Part shown: piece by piece, positions 34,345 to 43,408 of the stretch
Layout: each line of letters begins with the position of its first letter
Numbering within the stretch: the first letter of the stretch is position 1
NCBI RefSeq assembly: GCF_013623775.1
Contig: NZ_JABFAM010000005.1
Coordinates: 372,001-436,000 of the forward strand
Direction of reading: 5' to 3'
DNA from: Rufibacter sp. XAAS-G3-1
GTDB lineage: Bacteria; Bacteroidota; Bacteroidia; Cytophagales; Hymenobacteraceae
DNA: 64,000 nt
Made by a program: the position numbers and the translations under genes
Notes under the pieces: generated by a model
Seen by the model: the letters and a program-made list of their open reading frames with translations, nothing else
Databases searched by the model: none
What the model was told of the DNA's origin: nothing

Positions 34345-35664
34345 TTAGGCAATTTTGTTGCTCTGCACGCCAGACTTTTTGCGCAGGAGCTCTATTAATT
34401 CGTTTTTAGTCCTAATCTTACGGTTGAAGTTCTTGATCTTGCCTTCCAACATGGCCCTGAAGGTTTCATTGCCCGGATTTGGGTTTAACCTATCCAGGTT
34501 GTTTTCCAGCACTTCCAGTTCCTGCCTGTCATACTTGATGAAGTCGCGCAGGGCGTTAATGCGGGCGTGCAACTGATCATTCTCTGAGTTTTTGCCTTCG
34601 GGCAGCGGCCGCTTGCGCATGAAATGCTCCAGGCTGCTCAGTTCAAAAATCTTGTCGCAGGCTACCAGAAAGCTTTCCCACACAATGTCAGATTCTTCCT
34701 GTTTTACCGGGCCTACTTTTTTCCAGGCGGCCTGCAGTTCTTTGGCTTTGGGCACGGCCTGTTGCACGGGTTCGTCTAGCAAAGCCTCGGCCTGGGCCAC
34801 CAGAGAGCGTTTCTTCTCCAGGTTGTCTTCCAGGTATTTGTCCTTAGATTCGTTTTTCTGGCTGTTGATGTGTTTTTTCAGGCGCTCAAAAAAGTGGTTA
34901 TTGGCCGCCCTGAAGCTGTTCCAGAGGTCATTGGACATCTTGCGGGGCAGGGTGCCGCCAATCTCTTTCCACTGGTTTTGCAGGTCTTTCAGCTTTTTGC
35001 TGGTTTCTTCCCACACCTCAGAGTTTTTCAGGGCCTCAGACTGGGCAATAAGCGCTTTGTACTTGTCTACCGTGCGGGAGAGCATGTCTTTCTTGTCCTG
35101 GAAGAATTCCTTCTTGCGGGTGAAGAAAACCTCCACGGCCGTTTTAAAGCGCTCTTCCAGTTCGTCGGCCAGGGTTTTGTCTACCGGGCCGGTCTTGATC
35201 CAGTTCTGGCGCAGTTCCTTCAGTTTGTCGGTGGTTTCCTGCCAGTCAATGCTGGTTTGCAGGGCTTCGGCCTGTTGGATGAGCGTGATCTTGGTGGCCA
35301 GGTTTTTGTCGCGGTTGCGGGCAATGGCTTCCTTGATCTCCTCCTCAGCGGCAGAGAGACGCTGGTGCAAAGATTCAAAGTCGCCAATGGCGTCATACTT
35401 CTCAATCTGCTCCTTCAGGTGCAAGACCTTCATCAAGAAAGAACCCTTGTTCTCAGAGGTTTCTATCTTCTCCAGCAGGCTGTCTACCTTCTGTTTGAAG
35501 TTCTCGAATCGGTTTGCGAAGTAGTGCAATGATTCTTCGGGGACCTCCTTCACATCGCCTACCTGGCGCGCCGGAAAGTGCATAAATGGCTTCAACCACA
35601 CCTGGTTACCCTCAATGTAGCCGTACTTATGGGCCTCCTCAGACAAATCTTTGGTTTCCATCAA
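34345..35664 (-). CDS. DUF349 repeat protein
   Basis: A 439-residue, highly charged helical protein. Several DUF349 repeats of about 70 residues are visible by their tryptophan and KLKxLxxxWKxxGP pattern: LKELRQNWIKTGPVDKT, LKDLQNQWKEIGGTLPRK, AKELQAAWKKVGPVKQEE. Each repeat begins with a long helix containing a QAEAL-like string (IQQAEALQTS, IAQSEALKNS, VAQAEALLDE). The family is found across bacteria; members include stress and competence-linked proteins but no general function is set. No signal or membrane segment, so cytoplasmic. Divergent from ettA. Confidence 0.9.
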   Translation of the reverse strand: MMETKDLSEEAHKYGYIEGNQVWLKPFMHFPARQVGDVKEVPEESLHYFANRFENFKQKVDSLLEKIETSENKGSFLMKVLHLKEQIEKYDAIGDFESLHQRLSAAEEEIKEAIARNRDKNLATKITLIQQAEALQTSIDWQETTDKLKELRQNWIKTGPVDKTLADELEERFKTAVEVFFTRKKEFFQDKKDMLSRTVDKYKALIAQSEALKNSEVWEETSKKLKDLQNQWKEIGGTLPRKMSNDLWNSFRAANNHFFERLKKHINSQKNESKDKYLEDNLEKKRSLVAQAEALLDEPVQQAVPKAKELQAAWKKVGPVKQEESDIVWESFLVACDKIFELSSLEHFMRKRPLPEGKNSENDQLHARINALRDFIKYDRQELEVLENNLDRLNPNPGNETFRAMLEGKIKNFNRKIRTKNELIELLRKKSGVQSNKIA

Positions 35665-35913
35665 CTGGATAATTAACTGAAAAATTTAAAGTCTATTTTG
35701 GTACAAGTTTATGAATAAACGCCAATTTTCATAACCCCGCCGTGCCAAAATTTACGATATTTGTGCTTATTGGCAGAAAACGCGCGCACCCTGACCTTTG
35801 TTTGCATACTGATTTCAAGGCGCAAGGTTATCTGTGGCGTTTTGGGGCCGTTTTTCTGGAAACACCCCAAAAGGACGCAGGCCAGTACACAGACCAGAAT
35901 CTATCCTATATTC

Positions 35914-37581
35914 ATGAGCAACGAAACCATTATTTTCTCCATGGCGGGGGTAAGTAAGATTTACCCGCCGCAGAAACAAGTTCTCAAAAACATTTACCTC
36001 TCTTTCTTTTACGGCGCCAAAATTGGCGTGTTGGGTCTGAACGGCTCTGGTAAATCTTCCCTTTTAAAGGTGATTGCCGGGGTAGACAAGCAGTTCCAGG
36101 GCGAGGTGGCGTTCTCGCCGGGTTACAGCGTGGGTTACCTGGAACAGGAGCCGCAGTTAGACCCTGCCAAAACCGTGATGGAGATTGTGCAGGAAGGCGC
36201 CGCCGAAACGGTGGCGCTCCTGAAAGAGTACGAAGAAATCAACGAAGCCTTCGCAGATGAGAACGCTGATTTTGACAAGCTCATGGCCCGCCAGGGCGAA
36301 GTGCAGGAGAAGCTGGACCACTTGGGTGCCTGGGACCTGGACAGCAAACTGGAGCGCGCCATGGACGCCCTGCGCACACCGCCCGGCGAAGCCATTGTAG
36401 GCAACCTGTCTGGCGGTGAGAAGCGCCGTGTGGCCCTGTGCCGCCTGTTGCTGCAGGAGCCCGACGTGTTGCTGTTGGATGAGCCTACCAACCACTTAGA
36501 CGCTGAGTCTGTACTGTGGCTGGAGCAACACTTGCAGCAATACAAAGGCACCGTGATTGCCGTCACCCACGACCGTTACTTCCTGGACAAAGTGGCCGGC
36601 TGGATTCTGGAACTGGATCGTGGCGAAGGCATTCCGTGGAAAGGCAATTACACCAGTTGGTTGGAGCAGAAAGCTGAGCGTCTGGCCAAAGAAGAGAAAA
36701 CTGAAAGCAAGCGCCAGAAAACCCTGCAACGCGAGTTGGAGTGGGCCCGCATGAGCCCGAAAGCCCGCCAGGCCAAGAGCAAAGCCCGTTTAGGCAACTA
36801 TGAGAAAATGGCCTCAGAAGACGCCAAGGAGAAAGAGCAGAAACTGGAGCTTTTCATCCCAGACGGTCCGCGCCTGGGCAACGTGGTGATTGAAGCCGAA
36901 GGCCTCACCAAAGCCTTCGGCGATAAATTGCTGTTTGAGAACCTGTCTTTCAGTTTGCCGCCTGCGGGCATTGTAGGCATTATTGGGCCAAACGGCGCGG
37001 GTAAATCTACGCTGTTCCGTCTGGTTACCGGCCGAGAAGCCGCCGATACCGGTAACATCACCGTTGGTCCAACGGTAGAAACTGCCTACGTAGACCAGCA
37101 GCACGAAAGCCTTGACCCCAATAAATCTGTTTTTGAAACCATCTCCGGCGGTACCGAGACCATGCTCTTAGCTGGCCGTCAGGTGAACGCCCGCGCCTAC
37201 GTGAGCAAATTCAACTTCACGGGCGGTGACCAGGAGAAGAAAGTGGGCGTGCTCTCCGGCGGAGAGCGGAACCGCGTGCACCTGGCCATGACCCTAAAGC
37301 AAGGCGCTAACCTGTTGCTCCTGGATGAGCCCACCAACGACCTGGACGTAAACGCCATCCGGGCCCTGGAAGACGCGCTGGAGAACTTCGCCGGTTGCGC
37401 CGTGGTCATCTCCCACGACCGTTGGTTCCTGGATCGTATCGCCACGCACATCCTGGCCTTTGAGGGTGATTCGCAAGTAGTTTGGTTTGAAGGAAACTTC
37501 TCTGACTACGAAGAAGCCAAGAAGAAACGCCTGGGTGACGTAGAGCCCAAGCGCATCCGCTACAAGAAGCTGATGGACTAA
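35914..37581 (+). CDS. ettA: ABC-F ATPase, energy-dependent translational throttle EttA
   Basis: A 555-residue ABC-F protein with two ATPase domains and no membrane part: Walker A GLNGSGKSSLLKVIAG and GPNGAGKSTLFRLVTG; signatures LSGGEKRRVALCRLLL and LSGGERNRVHLAMTL; Walker B VLLLDEPTNHLD and LLLLDEPTNDLD. The arm region and the linker between domains (about residues 240-320) match EttA, which binds the ribosomal E site and gates the first peptide bonds according to the ADP/ATP ratio. I start at the ATG at 35914 (MSNETIIFSM); the reading frame stays open upstream from a TTG but that part is intergenic repeat. Ends next to a REP-like hairpin. Confidence 0.95.
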   Translation: MSNETIIFSMAGVSKIYPPQKQVLKNIYLSFFYGAKIGVLGLNGSGKSSLLKVIAGVDKQFQGEVAFSPGYSVGYLEQEPQLDPAKTVMEIVQEGAAETVALLKEYEEINEAFADENADFDKLMARQGEVQEKLDHLGAWDLDSKLERAMDALRTPPGEAIVGNLSGGEKRRVALCRLLLQEPDVLLLDEPTNHLDAESVLWLEQHLQQYKGTVIAVTHDRYFLDKVAGWILELDRGEGIPWKGNYTSWLEQKAERLAKEEKTESKRQKTLQRELEWARMSPKARQAKSKARLGNYEKMASEDAKEKEQKLELFIPDGPRLGNVVIEAEGLTKAFGDKLLFENLSFSLPPAGIVGIIGPNGAGKSTLFRLVTGREAADTGNITVGPTVETAYVDQQHESLDPNKSVFETISGGTETMLLAGRQVNARAYVSKFNFTGGDQEKKVGVLSGGERNRVHLAMTLKQGANLLLLDEPTNDLDVNAIRALEDALENFAGCAVVISHDRWFLDRIATHILAFEGDSQVVWFEGNFSDYEEAKKKRLGDVEPKRIRYKKLMD

Positions 37582-37605
37582 GGCTGTTTTAGGCCTGGTT
37601 TTATG

Positions 37606-37641
37606 AAAAGAGCCCGGAAACGTACGTTTCCGGGCTCTTTT
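37606..37641. terminator. 36 nt perfect REP-like palindrome
   Basis: AAAAGAGCCCGGAAACGT and its exact complement, 24 bp after the ettA stop codon and 122 bp before the transposase remnant. Confidence 0.85.
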
Positions 37642-37763
37642 TGGTTTAAGGAGAATTGGATTGCAATTTGAGCCGCTTTAATAGGCTTGCTAACCAATTT
37701 GCCCCGCCGTTGTTGGTGTTCTCACCAACAACCCAAACTGCGGTTCTCTAGTCAAGGGGTTTC

Positions 37764-38282
37764 CTAGTCAAGATAGTGCGTTAAAAAGCCAAAGTCATCT
37801 TTGTTCTCCAAGTAAAACCTGGCGGAGGAATAATAATAGTCTTCCGGTAGCTCTGCCAGTTTCCACTTCTCCTGTGCCGGGTTTTGGTGGATGTAGTCCA
37901 ACTTCTGCTCCGTCACAGCTACTGAGTAGCAAAGCACAGATAAAGGGGTTCCGCTCCCAAATCTGATACTGCCTGTCCTTTGCATCCACCCAGAACCGCT
38001 CTAAAACCGCCGGGTGGTTCTGTGCCAGATCAAACTTCAGCTGTTGTCCGGTGAACTTCATGAAATCCCGCTGCACGTCTTGGCGCCGATGCGGTTCTTC
38101 CATTTTCCAAAGCAGGTGCAAGTGGTTGGGCATAATCACGAATCCATAGACTTTCGCCCGCTTTTATTTCGCTAGAAACCGGAGGCTTTCTACAATTATA
38201 CTCTTGTACTTATCAAGTTCCAGTAGGTATTTCCACTCCAGAATGGTGGCTGTGAAAATGACATGTGCCGATGCTCTTCCAT
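37764..38282 (-). pseudogene. REP-associated tyrosine transposase (RAYT), frameshifted
   Basis: Minus-strand frames joined together give a transposase of the Y1/RAYT type. Pieces are: MEEHRH, then after a 2-base shift HVIFTATILEWKYLLE and VESLRFLAK, then a TAA, then KRAKVYGFVIMPNHLHLLW with the HxH metal motif, then FWVDAKDRQYQIWERNP, then after another frameshift near 37945 QKLDYIHQNPAQEKWKL, YYYSSARFY (probable catalytic tyrosine region) and FGFLTHYLD. Intact family members are about 170-200 residues and move or maintain REP palindromes. Three lesions show that this copy is dead. It lies between two REP-like palindromes at 37606 and 38341. Confidence 0.87.
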
Positions 38283-38340
38283 GTTAAGTTGATTCCGGCT
38301 GTTATCCCTAAACGTTAAGGGAGTTTCAACCAGCTTTATA

Positions 38341-38380
38341 CGAAAAGAGCCAGGAAACATTTGTTTCCTGGCTCTTTTCG
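38341..38380. repeat. REP-like hairpin upstream of the RAYT remnant
   Basis: CGAAAAGAGCCAGGAAAC at 38341-38358 pairs exactly with 38363-38380 around an ATTT loop. Same family as 22699, 23447, 37606, 39211 and 42633. Confidence 0.85.
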
Positions 38381-38435
38381 GTTGGGGGATATGTGTCTCG
38401 TACAGTTGGTAGTAAACCAACAGAGGCAGTGGAAT

Positions 38436-38693
38436 CTAGTATCTTATGCCCGGGTGCCCGGTAAGGGAATCAAATTCGAATGTTCCTAAAAAGTAGCCGT
38501 CCAGGACAAACCCATCTGTAAGGGGATTGCTCATAGAATCTACCGCATTACTGATAGAGGTTGCAGCGTAGTTTCTGGATGAAACAGAGATAATTTGGGA
38601 CTTTTGCCCCCCAGGTTTCTTTGCAGTTGCCAAGCCAATGATAGATGGTGACTGTTGAGAAGTGCTATTTAGATGTAACCCGGTAGCGTTCAT
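38436..38693 (-). CDS. possible small protein, unknown
   Basis: An 85-residue frame starting MNATGLHLNS after AAAAAGGAA. Composition is Ser/Asn/Gly-rich (SIIGLATAKKPGGQK, SVSSRNYAATSISNAVDSMS, FVLDGYFLGTFEFDSL), with no signal or known motif. It lies among transposase debris. The GG within KKPGGQK is reminiscent of small peptide-like precursors but this is weak. It may be noncoding. Confidence 0.3.
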   Translation of the reverse strand: MNATGLHLNSTSQQSPSIIGLATAKKPGGQKSQIISVSSRNYAATSISNAVDSMSNPLTDGFVLDGYFLGTFEFDSLTGHPGIRY

Positions 38694-38954
38694 TTCCTTT
38701 TTCTCTTTATTATGATACAATATTACGGGGTATCTTGAGGAGAAAGTAGGAAACTAAGCCTTGGTTTATAACTATAACGTTTCTAATAAGCTGCATAATG
38801 AAAGGAAGTCGATGCGGTGCTAATGCTGCCGCAGGTGATCAAAACCGATATTCTCTATTTAAGAATGTGGGGTATAAAGTTAAAATCATATTAGTTGGGT
38901 AAATAAAATTTACGTGAGCGGTAATATCATTATTTTATAAAATACGTAAGGTGC

Positions 38955-39126
38955 TCATTCTACTGTGCTGGGCTTAGGTGTGCAGGAAGGAACTGCTGCC
39001 CAGTCATAGAAGCTCCTGTAACAGGGCGCAGGCAAAGGTTTTCGCTTCCGGTTAGGTGTTGCGTGTGCTGCGCTTCCATTCAAAATGAGGGCTGGTGAAA
39101 AGGTAATATGCCGTTGTTTTTCCATG
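38955..39126 (-). pseudogene. second RAYT-like N-terminal remnant
   Basis: Minus strand starts MEKQRHITF and, after a one-base shift, reads TSPHFEWKRSTRNT followed by a stop. This matches the start of the neighbouring remnant (MEEHRH...HVIFTATILEWK) in order and spacing. The rest of the transposase is missing. The match is short, so confidence is moderate. Confidence 0.45.
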
Positions 39127-39210
39127 TTTTGTTTGAGCCAGAATAGCAATGAAACATTTCCATAATATAAGAAGCAGTGATTGGGGTAAGGCCGTTTTAG
39201 GCTCCGTTTC

Positions 39211-39253
39211 ATGAAAAGAGCCCGGAAACAACCTGTTTCCGGGCTCTTTTCAT
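39211..39253. terminator. REP-like hairpin after the fabF-like gene
   Basis: A perfect 20 bp stem (ATGAAAAGAGCCCGGAAACA, complement at 39234-39253) around ACC; 28 bp after the leftward fabF-like stop codon. Confidence 0.87.
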
Positions 39254-39280
39254 GAAAACGCATTAAAAACCAATCATGCC

Positions 39281-40525
39281 CTACGCGGTGAACTTCTTGA
39301 AGATAGCCGTGGCAATGTGGCCCCCAAACCCGAAGGTATTGCTCATGGCATACTTCACTTCCTTGGAAACCGCTCGGCCTAAGGTCAGGTCAAACTTCTG
39401 GCTGAGGGCAGGTTCTGGCTCATCTACGTTGATGGTAGGTGGAATGATGTTCTCCTGCACCGCCTTGATGCACGCAATGGCCTCAATGGCTCCGGCCGCA
39501 CCCAGTAAATGGCCCGTCATAGATTTGGTGGCACTCAGGTGCAAGGTAGGGTTTAGGCCAAACACCCGCTCTACCGCAATCAGTTCGCTGGCGTCTCCTA
39601 TAGAGGTAGAGGTGGCATGACAGTTCAGGTAGTCAATGTCAGCGGGGCTTAAATTGGCTTCCTCCAGGGCCTCCATCATGCCCAGGTACGCGCCCTCGCC
39701 TTCGGGGTGGGTGCCGGTGAGGTGGTACGCATCGGCGGCCATGCCTCCGCCCACTACCTCGGCCAGAATAACGGCGTTGCGCTGGATGGCGCTTTCGTAG
39801 CTTTCCAGGATGAGGGCTCCGGCACCTTCGCCCATCACAAATCCGTCCCGCTTCACGTCAAATGGGCGGCAGGCAACGGCTGGGTTCTCGTTGAAGGTAG
39901 ACAGTGCCTTGAGCGCGCCAAAACCGCCTATGCCCGTTTCAGTGATAGAGGCCTCAGAGCCGCCGGTAATGATCATGTCGGCTTTGCCCCAGCGGATGTA
40001 GTTGAACGCCTCAATAATAGCCGAGTTGGAAGAAGCGCAGGCCGAGACAGTGGCGAAATTCACGCCCCGCAGTCCGTACTTCATGGAGATGACGCCTGCC
40101 GCAATGTCCACAATCATTTTGGGGATAAAGTACGGGTTAAACCGGGGCGTGCCATCGCCTTGGGCGAATTCTACGGCTTGATCCTGGAACGTGCCCATAC
40201 CGCCGTGGCCGGTGCCCCAGATGACGCCAATCCGGTTGCGGTTCAGGTGCTCAAAGTTAATGTTGGCCATCTGCACCGCTTCGGCCACCGAGATAAGCGC
40301 GTATTGGGTGTAGAGGTCGTGCTTGCGGGCTTCGCTCTTGGGCATAAAGTCCAGCGGGTTGAAGTTCTTCAGTTCACAGGCAAACCGGGTTTTAAACTTA
40401 GTGGCATCAAACTTAGTGATAGGCGCCGCGCCGCTCACGCCATGTTTCAGCGCCTGCCAATATTCTGGTACTGTATTCCCTATGGGGGTTAACGCGCCCA
40501 TGCCCGTAATGACTACTCGTTTCAT
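39281..40525 (-). CDS. fabF: beta-ketoacyl-ACP synthase II-like (FabF/KAS II)
   Basis: A 414-residue condensing enzyme. The catalytic triad is complete: Cys in TVSACASSNSAI near residue 163, His in LNCHATSTSIGD near residue 302 and His in KSMTGHLLGAAGAIE near residue 338. The start MKRVVITGMGALTPIG and the end NTFGFGGHIATAIFKK are also typical. The enzyme adds malonyl-ACP to acyl-ACP in fatty acid elongation in the cytoplasm. No acyl carrier protein or other fab gene is adjacent, and sequence differences (RFACELKNFNP) suggest it could be a secondary KAS II-like paralogue for specialised lipids. Monocistronic. Confidence 0.92.
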   Translation of the reverse strand: MKRVVITGMGALTPIGNTVPEYWQALKHGVSGAAPITKFDATKFKTRFACELKNFNPLDFMPKSEARKHDLYTQYALISVAEAVQMANINFEHLNRNRIGVIWGTGHGGMGTFQDQAVEFAQGDGTPRFNPYFIPKMIVDIAAGVISMKYGLRGVNFATVSACASSNSAIIEAFNYIRWGKADMIITGGSEASITETGIGGFGALKALSTFNENPAVACRPFDVKRDGFVMGEGAGALILESYESAIQRNAVILAEVVGGGMAADAYHLTGTHPEGEGAYLGMMEALEEANLSPADIDYLNCHATSTSIGDASELIAVERVFGLNPTLHLSATKSMTGHLLGAAGAIEAIACIKAVQENIIPPTINVDEPEPALSQKFDLTLGRAVSKEVKYAMSNTFGFGGHIATAIFKKFTA

Positions 40526-40735
40526 CTTTAGTCTTTCGTAAATCTGTTTTGGAGGCGATTGGTGCCTCTTTTGCCTTGGTTTCTAGCTTCGTTCGGTTTT
40601 GCAACGGTGCTTTCCCGCTTGCCGCAGAAAGTAGCGGCAAGATACTCGTTCAAAAGTGAAAAGCCTCCCGTACCTTCATCCTCCCAAGTAGGGCCATTCC
40701 TGCTTTATCAACTTTAGAGCTTGTTTACTCCCAAT

Positions 40736-41644
40736 ATGAAGTTTTGTCTGTCTCTTCTGCTGCTTTGTTTTCTCTGCTGCACCAGCCCGCTCCAAGCGCA
40801 AGCTCCTCAACCCATCACCTGGCAAGACCTGCTGAAGCTGCCCGCCCCTGCCGCCGGAAAGCGCATTGCCTACGGCCCAGATTCTTTGCAGTTTGGGGAG
40901 TTGCGGGTGCCCGAGGGGAAAGGGCCTTTCCCCGTGGTGGTGGTCATCCATGGCGGCTGTTGGCTGAGCCAATTCAATTACCAGTACATGAACCACGTAA
41001 GTGCCGCGCTCACTAAAGCTGGTTATGCCACCTGGAACATCGAGTTCCGGCGGGTGGGGGATGTGGGTGGTGGCTACCCCGGCACGTTTCTAGATGTAGC
41101 CCAAGCCGTAGATTACGTGCGGGAGTTGGCCAAACAATACCCGGTATCCAGCCAAGAAGTGGTGGTGATGGGGCACTCGGCGGGCGGGCATTTGGCGTTG
41201 TGGGCGGCAGGCCGAAAAGAGCTGCCCCGCAGTAGTCCTTTGCATACCAAAAATCCGCTGAAAGTGAAAGGCGTGGTCTCCCTGGCGGGAATCCCAGATC
41301 TGGCCACGTACAGCACCCAGGAAGGAAGCTGTAATGCCGCCGTGGAAAAGCTGATGGGCGGTTTGCCCACGGCGGTGCCCCAGCGGTATGCCGAAGGAAC
41401 GCCTTCGCCTACGCTGGCCTTGAAAATACCCGTTAGAATGGTGCAGGGCGGCCGCGATCCTATTGTGCCGGTAAGCCAGGCGCAGAATTTCGTCCATCAT
41501 TCGCCAGGCGAAAAGACGAAGGCGCAACTGGTGCTGTTGCCGGAAGCCGGGCATTTTGATCTGGTGTCGCCTGCTTCGCCGGTGTGGCCGGCCATTGAAA
41601 AAGCCGTGCAGGAGGTACTGGAGAAGCGTAGTTCCGGAAAGTAA
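40736..41644 (+). CDS. secreted alpha/beta hydrolase (BD-FAE/lipase-like)
   Basis: A 302-residue exported protein with a signal peptide (MKFCLSLLLLCFLCCTSPLQAQ; the cysteines before SPL make a lipoprotein possible). The alpha/beta hydrolase core has the oxyanion HGGCW segment, the nucleophile elbow GHSAGGH, an Asp in GGRDPIVPV and a His in EAGHFDLV. This is the esterase/lipase or dipeptidyl-hydrolase group acting on small esters or peptides in the periplasm; substrate unknown. I start at ATG 40736 rather than an upstream TTG. Closed by a hairpin terminator. Confidence 0.88.
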   Translation: MKFCLSLLLLCFLCCTSPLQAQAPQPITWQDLLKLPAPAAGKRIAYGPDSLQFGELRVPEGKGPFPVVVVIHGGCWLSQFNYQYMNHVSAALTKAGYATWNIEFRRVGDVGGGYPGTFLDVAQAVDYVRELAKQYPVSSQEVVVMGHSAGGHLALWAAGRKELPRSSPLHTKNPLKVKGVVSLAGIPDLATYSTQEGSCNAAVEKLMGGLPTAVPQRYAEGTPSPTLALKIPVRMVQGGRDPIVPVSQAQNFVHHSPGEKTKAQLVLLPEAGHFDLVSPASPVWPAIEKAVQEVLEKRSSGK

Positions 41645-41681
41645 TAACCGCGCAGCCGCGTTTCTGGCCTGTTTTTCATAA

Positions 41682-41711
41682 AAAGTGCCCAAAGCCAACT
41701 TTGGGCACTTT
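41682..41711 (+). terminator. hairpin terminator of the alpha/beta hydrolase gene
   Basis: AAAGTGCCCAAAG at 41682-41694 pairs with CTTTGGGCACTTT at 41699-41711 around CCAA. Confidence 0.82.
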
Positions 41712-41867
41712 GGTATTATAAGCAGTGCCGTACATGGGGCATGTACAAAAAGCAGTACCTGATCTCAGAAAATAGCATCCATTTTCACAGCAATCCGTTT
41801 TCTAAAACAACTGTCCACTTGTTTTAAATAGACCATTATGAATATGTTGAGAGATTGTTTGAGAACT

Positions 41868-42503
41868 ATGAAGTCACGGGTAGGATTGCTGTTCGTGTTG
41901 GCGGCGCTGGTGGGAGGGTGCGCGCCCGCCACCCAGATTACCGGTACCTGGAAAAGCCCCGAAGCCACCACTACTACGTTCAACCGGATAATTGTAGCGG
42001 CTTTGACAGATAACGCAGTGGCCCGGCAAACCATTGAGGCGCATTTGCAGACCCAGTTGCAGCAGCGCGGAATCACCGCTACCAAGAGCATTGACCTGTT
42101 TCCGCCGGCCCTCATGCGCGACGGCACCACCACCGGTGATGCCATCCTTGAAAAAGTCAAAGGCGACCGGCACGACGCCATCTTGACCGTAGCCTTGGTG
42201 AACACCGAAACCGAGACGCGCTATGTGCCCGGCAGCACTACCTACATGCCGGTGACCCGGTTTGGCTGGTACGGCACGTTTAGAGGGTATTATACCTACA
42301 TGCGCCCCATGATGCTTGACCCAGGCTACTACCGTGAAGACAAGGTGTATTTCCTGGAGACCAACCTGTATGATGCTGCTTCTGAAAGGCTGCTCTGGTC
42401 TGCCCAATCAGAGTCTTACAACCCGGGCGGCTTACAGTCTTTCTCTGAGAAATTTGCGGAAATCACCGTGCAAAAAATGCAACAGGATAATCTGGTGAAG
42501 TAA
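41868..42503 (+). CDS. lipoprotein, DUF4136-like
   Basis: A 211-residue lipoprotein with a lipobox ALVGGC near residue 18 (start at ATG 41868, MKSRVGLLFV; an ATG ten codons upstream is also open). The mature part begins TGTWKSPE and reads as alternating strands and helices: FNRIIVAALTDNAVARQTIE, LQTQLQQRGITATKSIDLFP, HDAILTVALVNTETETRYVP, then YFLETNLYDAASERLLWSAQ. This pattern resembles DUF4136 and similar outer-membrane-associated lipoproteins, but I am not certain of the family. No catalytic motif. Confidence 0.72.
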   Translation: MKSRVGLLFVLAALVGGCAPATQITGTWKSPEATTTTFNRIIVAALTDNAVARQTIEAHLQTQLQQRGITATKSIDLFPPALMRDGTTTGDAILEKVKGDRHDAILTVALVNTETETRYVPGSTTYMPVTRFGWYGTFRGYYTYMRPMMLDPGYYREDKVYFLETNLYDAASERLLWSAQSESYNPGGLQSFSEKFAEITVQKMQQDNLVK

Positions 42504-42549
42504 GAAACCTGCTTAGAGTAGTTTAAAAGCTTATTTTCAGACTGATCCT

Positions 42550-42617
42550 CTGGCGCAAGCGTCCGCTTGTGTCCGCCCGCATTTCTGTTTTGCAGTGCAT
42601 GCGGACGCTTGCGCCAG
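42550..42617. repeat. CTGGCGCAAGCGTCCGC hairpin
   Basis: A perfect 17 bp stem (42550-42566 and 42601-42617) with a 34 nt loop. Single arms of the same sequence occur near 11871, 43728 and 43803. Confidence 0.82.
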
Positions 42618-42632
42618 GAGACATCATTTCTG

Positions 42633-42698
42633 GCCTGTTTTTACCAAAAGAGCCCGAAAACGCATGCTCGTTTTCGGGCTCTTTTGGTAAAAACAGGC
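42633..42698. terminator. 30 bp perfect REP-like hairpin, bidirectional terminator
   Basis: Arms 42633-42662 and 42669-42698 are fully complementary with a CATGCT loop, and include the AAAAGAGCCCG module. It lies between convergent genes (lipoprotein and YceI). Confidence 0.9.
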
Positions 42699-42703
42699 TC
42701 AAT

Positions 42704-43408
42704 CTATTGAGCAGAGGCAGTAGCAGAGCCCTCTTGTCTTTTTGCTTCCAAATCCAGCTCTATGTTCACGGTTTCGGAGATGAACTTGTCGCCCAGGGTT
42801 TTATCATTGCCGTAGTTCATCTGCCACTGGCGGCGGTCAATGTTGAAGTTGGCTTCGGCCTCCAGGGTATTTTCATCCAGCTCAATGCGGGCCGGGAACG
42901 TGATATTCTTGGTCACGCCTTTCAGGGTGAAGTTTCCGCTCACGCTGAAGTTGGCGCCCGCTACCAAAGAGGTGTCTTTTCCGTCAGATTTGTAGGGCTC
43001 TACCTTCGTGATCTCAAAGGTGGCCGTCCCGAATTTCTCGGCGTCAAAAAAGTCACCGCTCAACAAGTGGGGCTTCAGCTTGGTCTCGAACATCTCTCCC
43101 TGTTCTTTCAGCGTCAGAGATTTGATGTTGATGGTAAACTCGCCGCCCGTAATCTGCTCATTGGCCACCGATACGGTGCCCGAAGTAAGTTGAAAGGTGC
43201 CCGGGTGGTTCTTGCCTACACCGTTACCGGTGAACTCTACCACGCTGGCCGCGGTATCTACCACAAAGGTTTGCCCCGTAGCACTAGCGGCCGACTTTTC
43301 ATCGGTGATGGTGGCCTGGTCACCTTCTTTGGGAGCCTGGTTGCAGGAAGCCAAGGCCAACCCTGCTACCAAAGCCAGGCTAGCCGTATTCAAGATAGAT
43401 TTTTTCAT
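42704..43408 (-). CDS. YceI family lipoprotein
   Basis: A 234-residue lipoprotein: lipobox LALASC with cysteine near residue 22, then a short spacer and one YceI domain: FVVDTAASVVEFTGNGVGK, HPGTFQLTSGTVSV, GGEFTINIKSLTL, LKPHLLSGDFFDAEKFGTAT, FSVSGNFTLKGVTKNITFPA and FNIDRRQWQMNYGND. YceI proteins are lipocalin-like barrels that bind polyisoprenoid or other long lipids in the periplasm. The conserved spacing and the hydrophobic cavity residues are normal. Convergent with the preceding lipoprotein across a bidirectional terminator. Confidence 0.94.
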   Translation of the reverse strand: MKKSILNTASLALVAGLALASCNQAPKEGDQATITDEKSAASATGQTFVVDTAASVVEFTGNGVGKNHPGTFQLTSGTVSVANEQITGGEFTINIKSLTLKEQGEMFETKLKPHLLSGDFFDAEKFGTATFEITKVEPYKSDGKDTSLVAGANFSVSGNFTLKGVTKNITFPARIELDENTLEAEANFNIDRRQWQMNYGNDKTLGDKFISETVNIELDLEAKRQEGSATASAQ

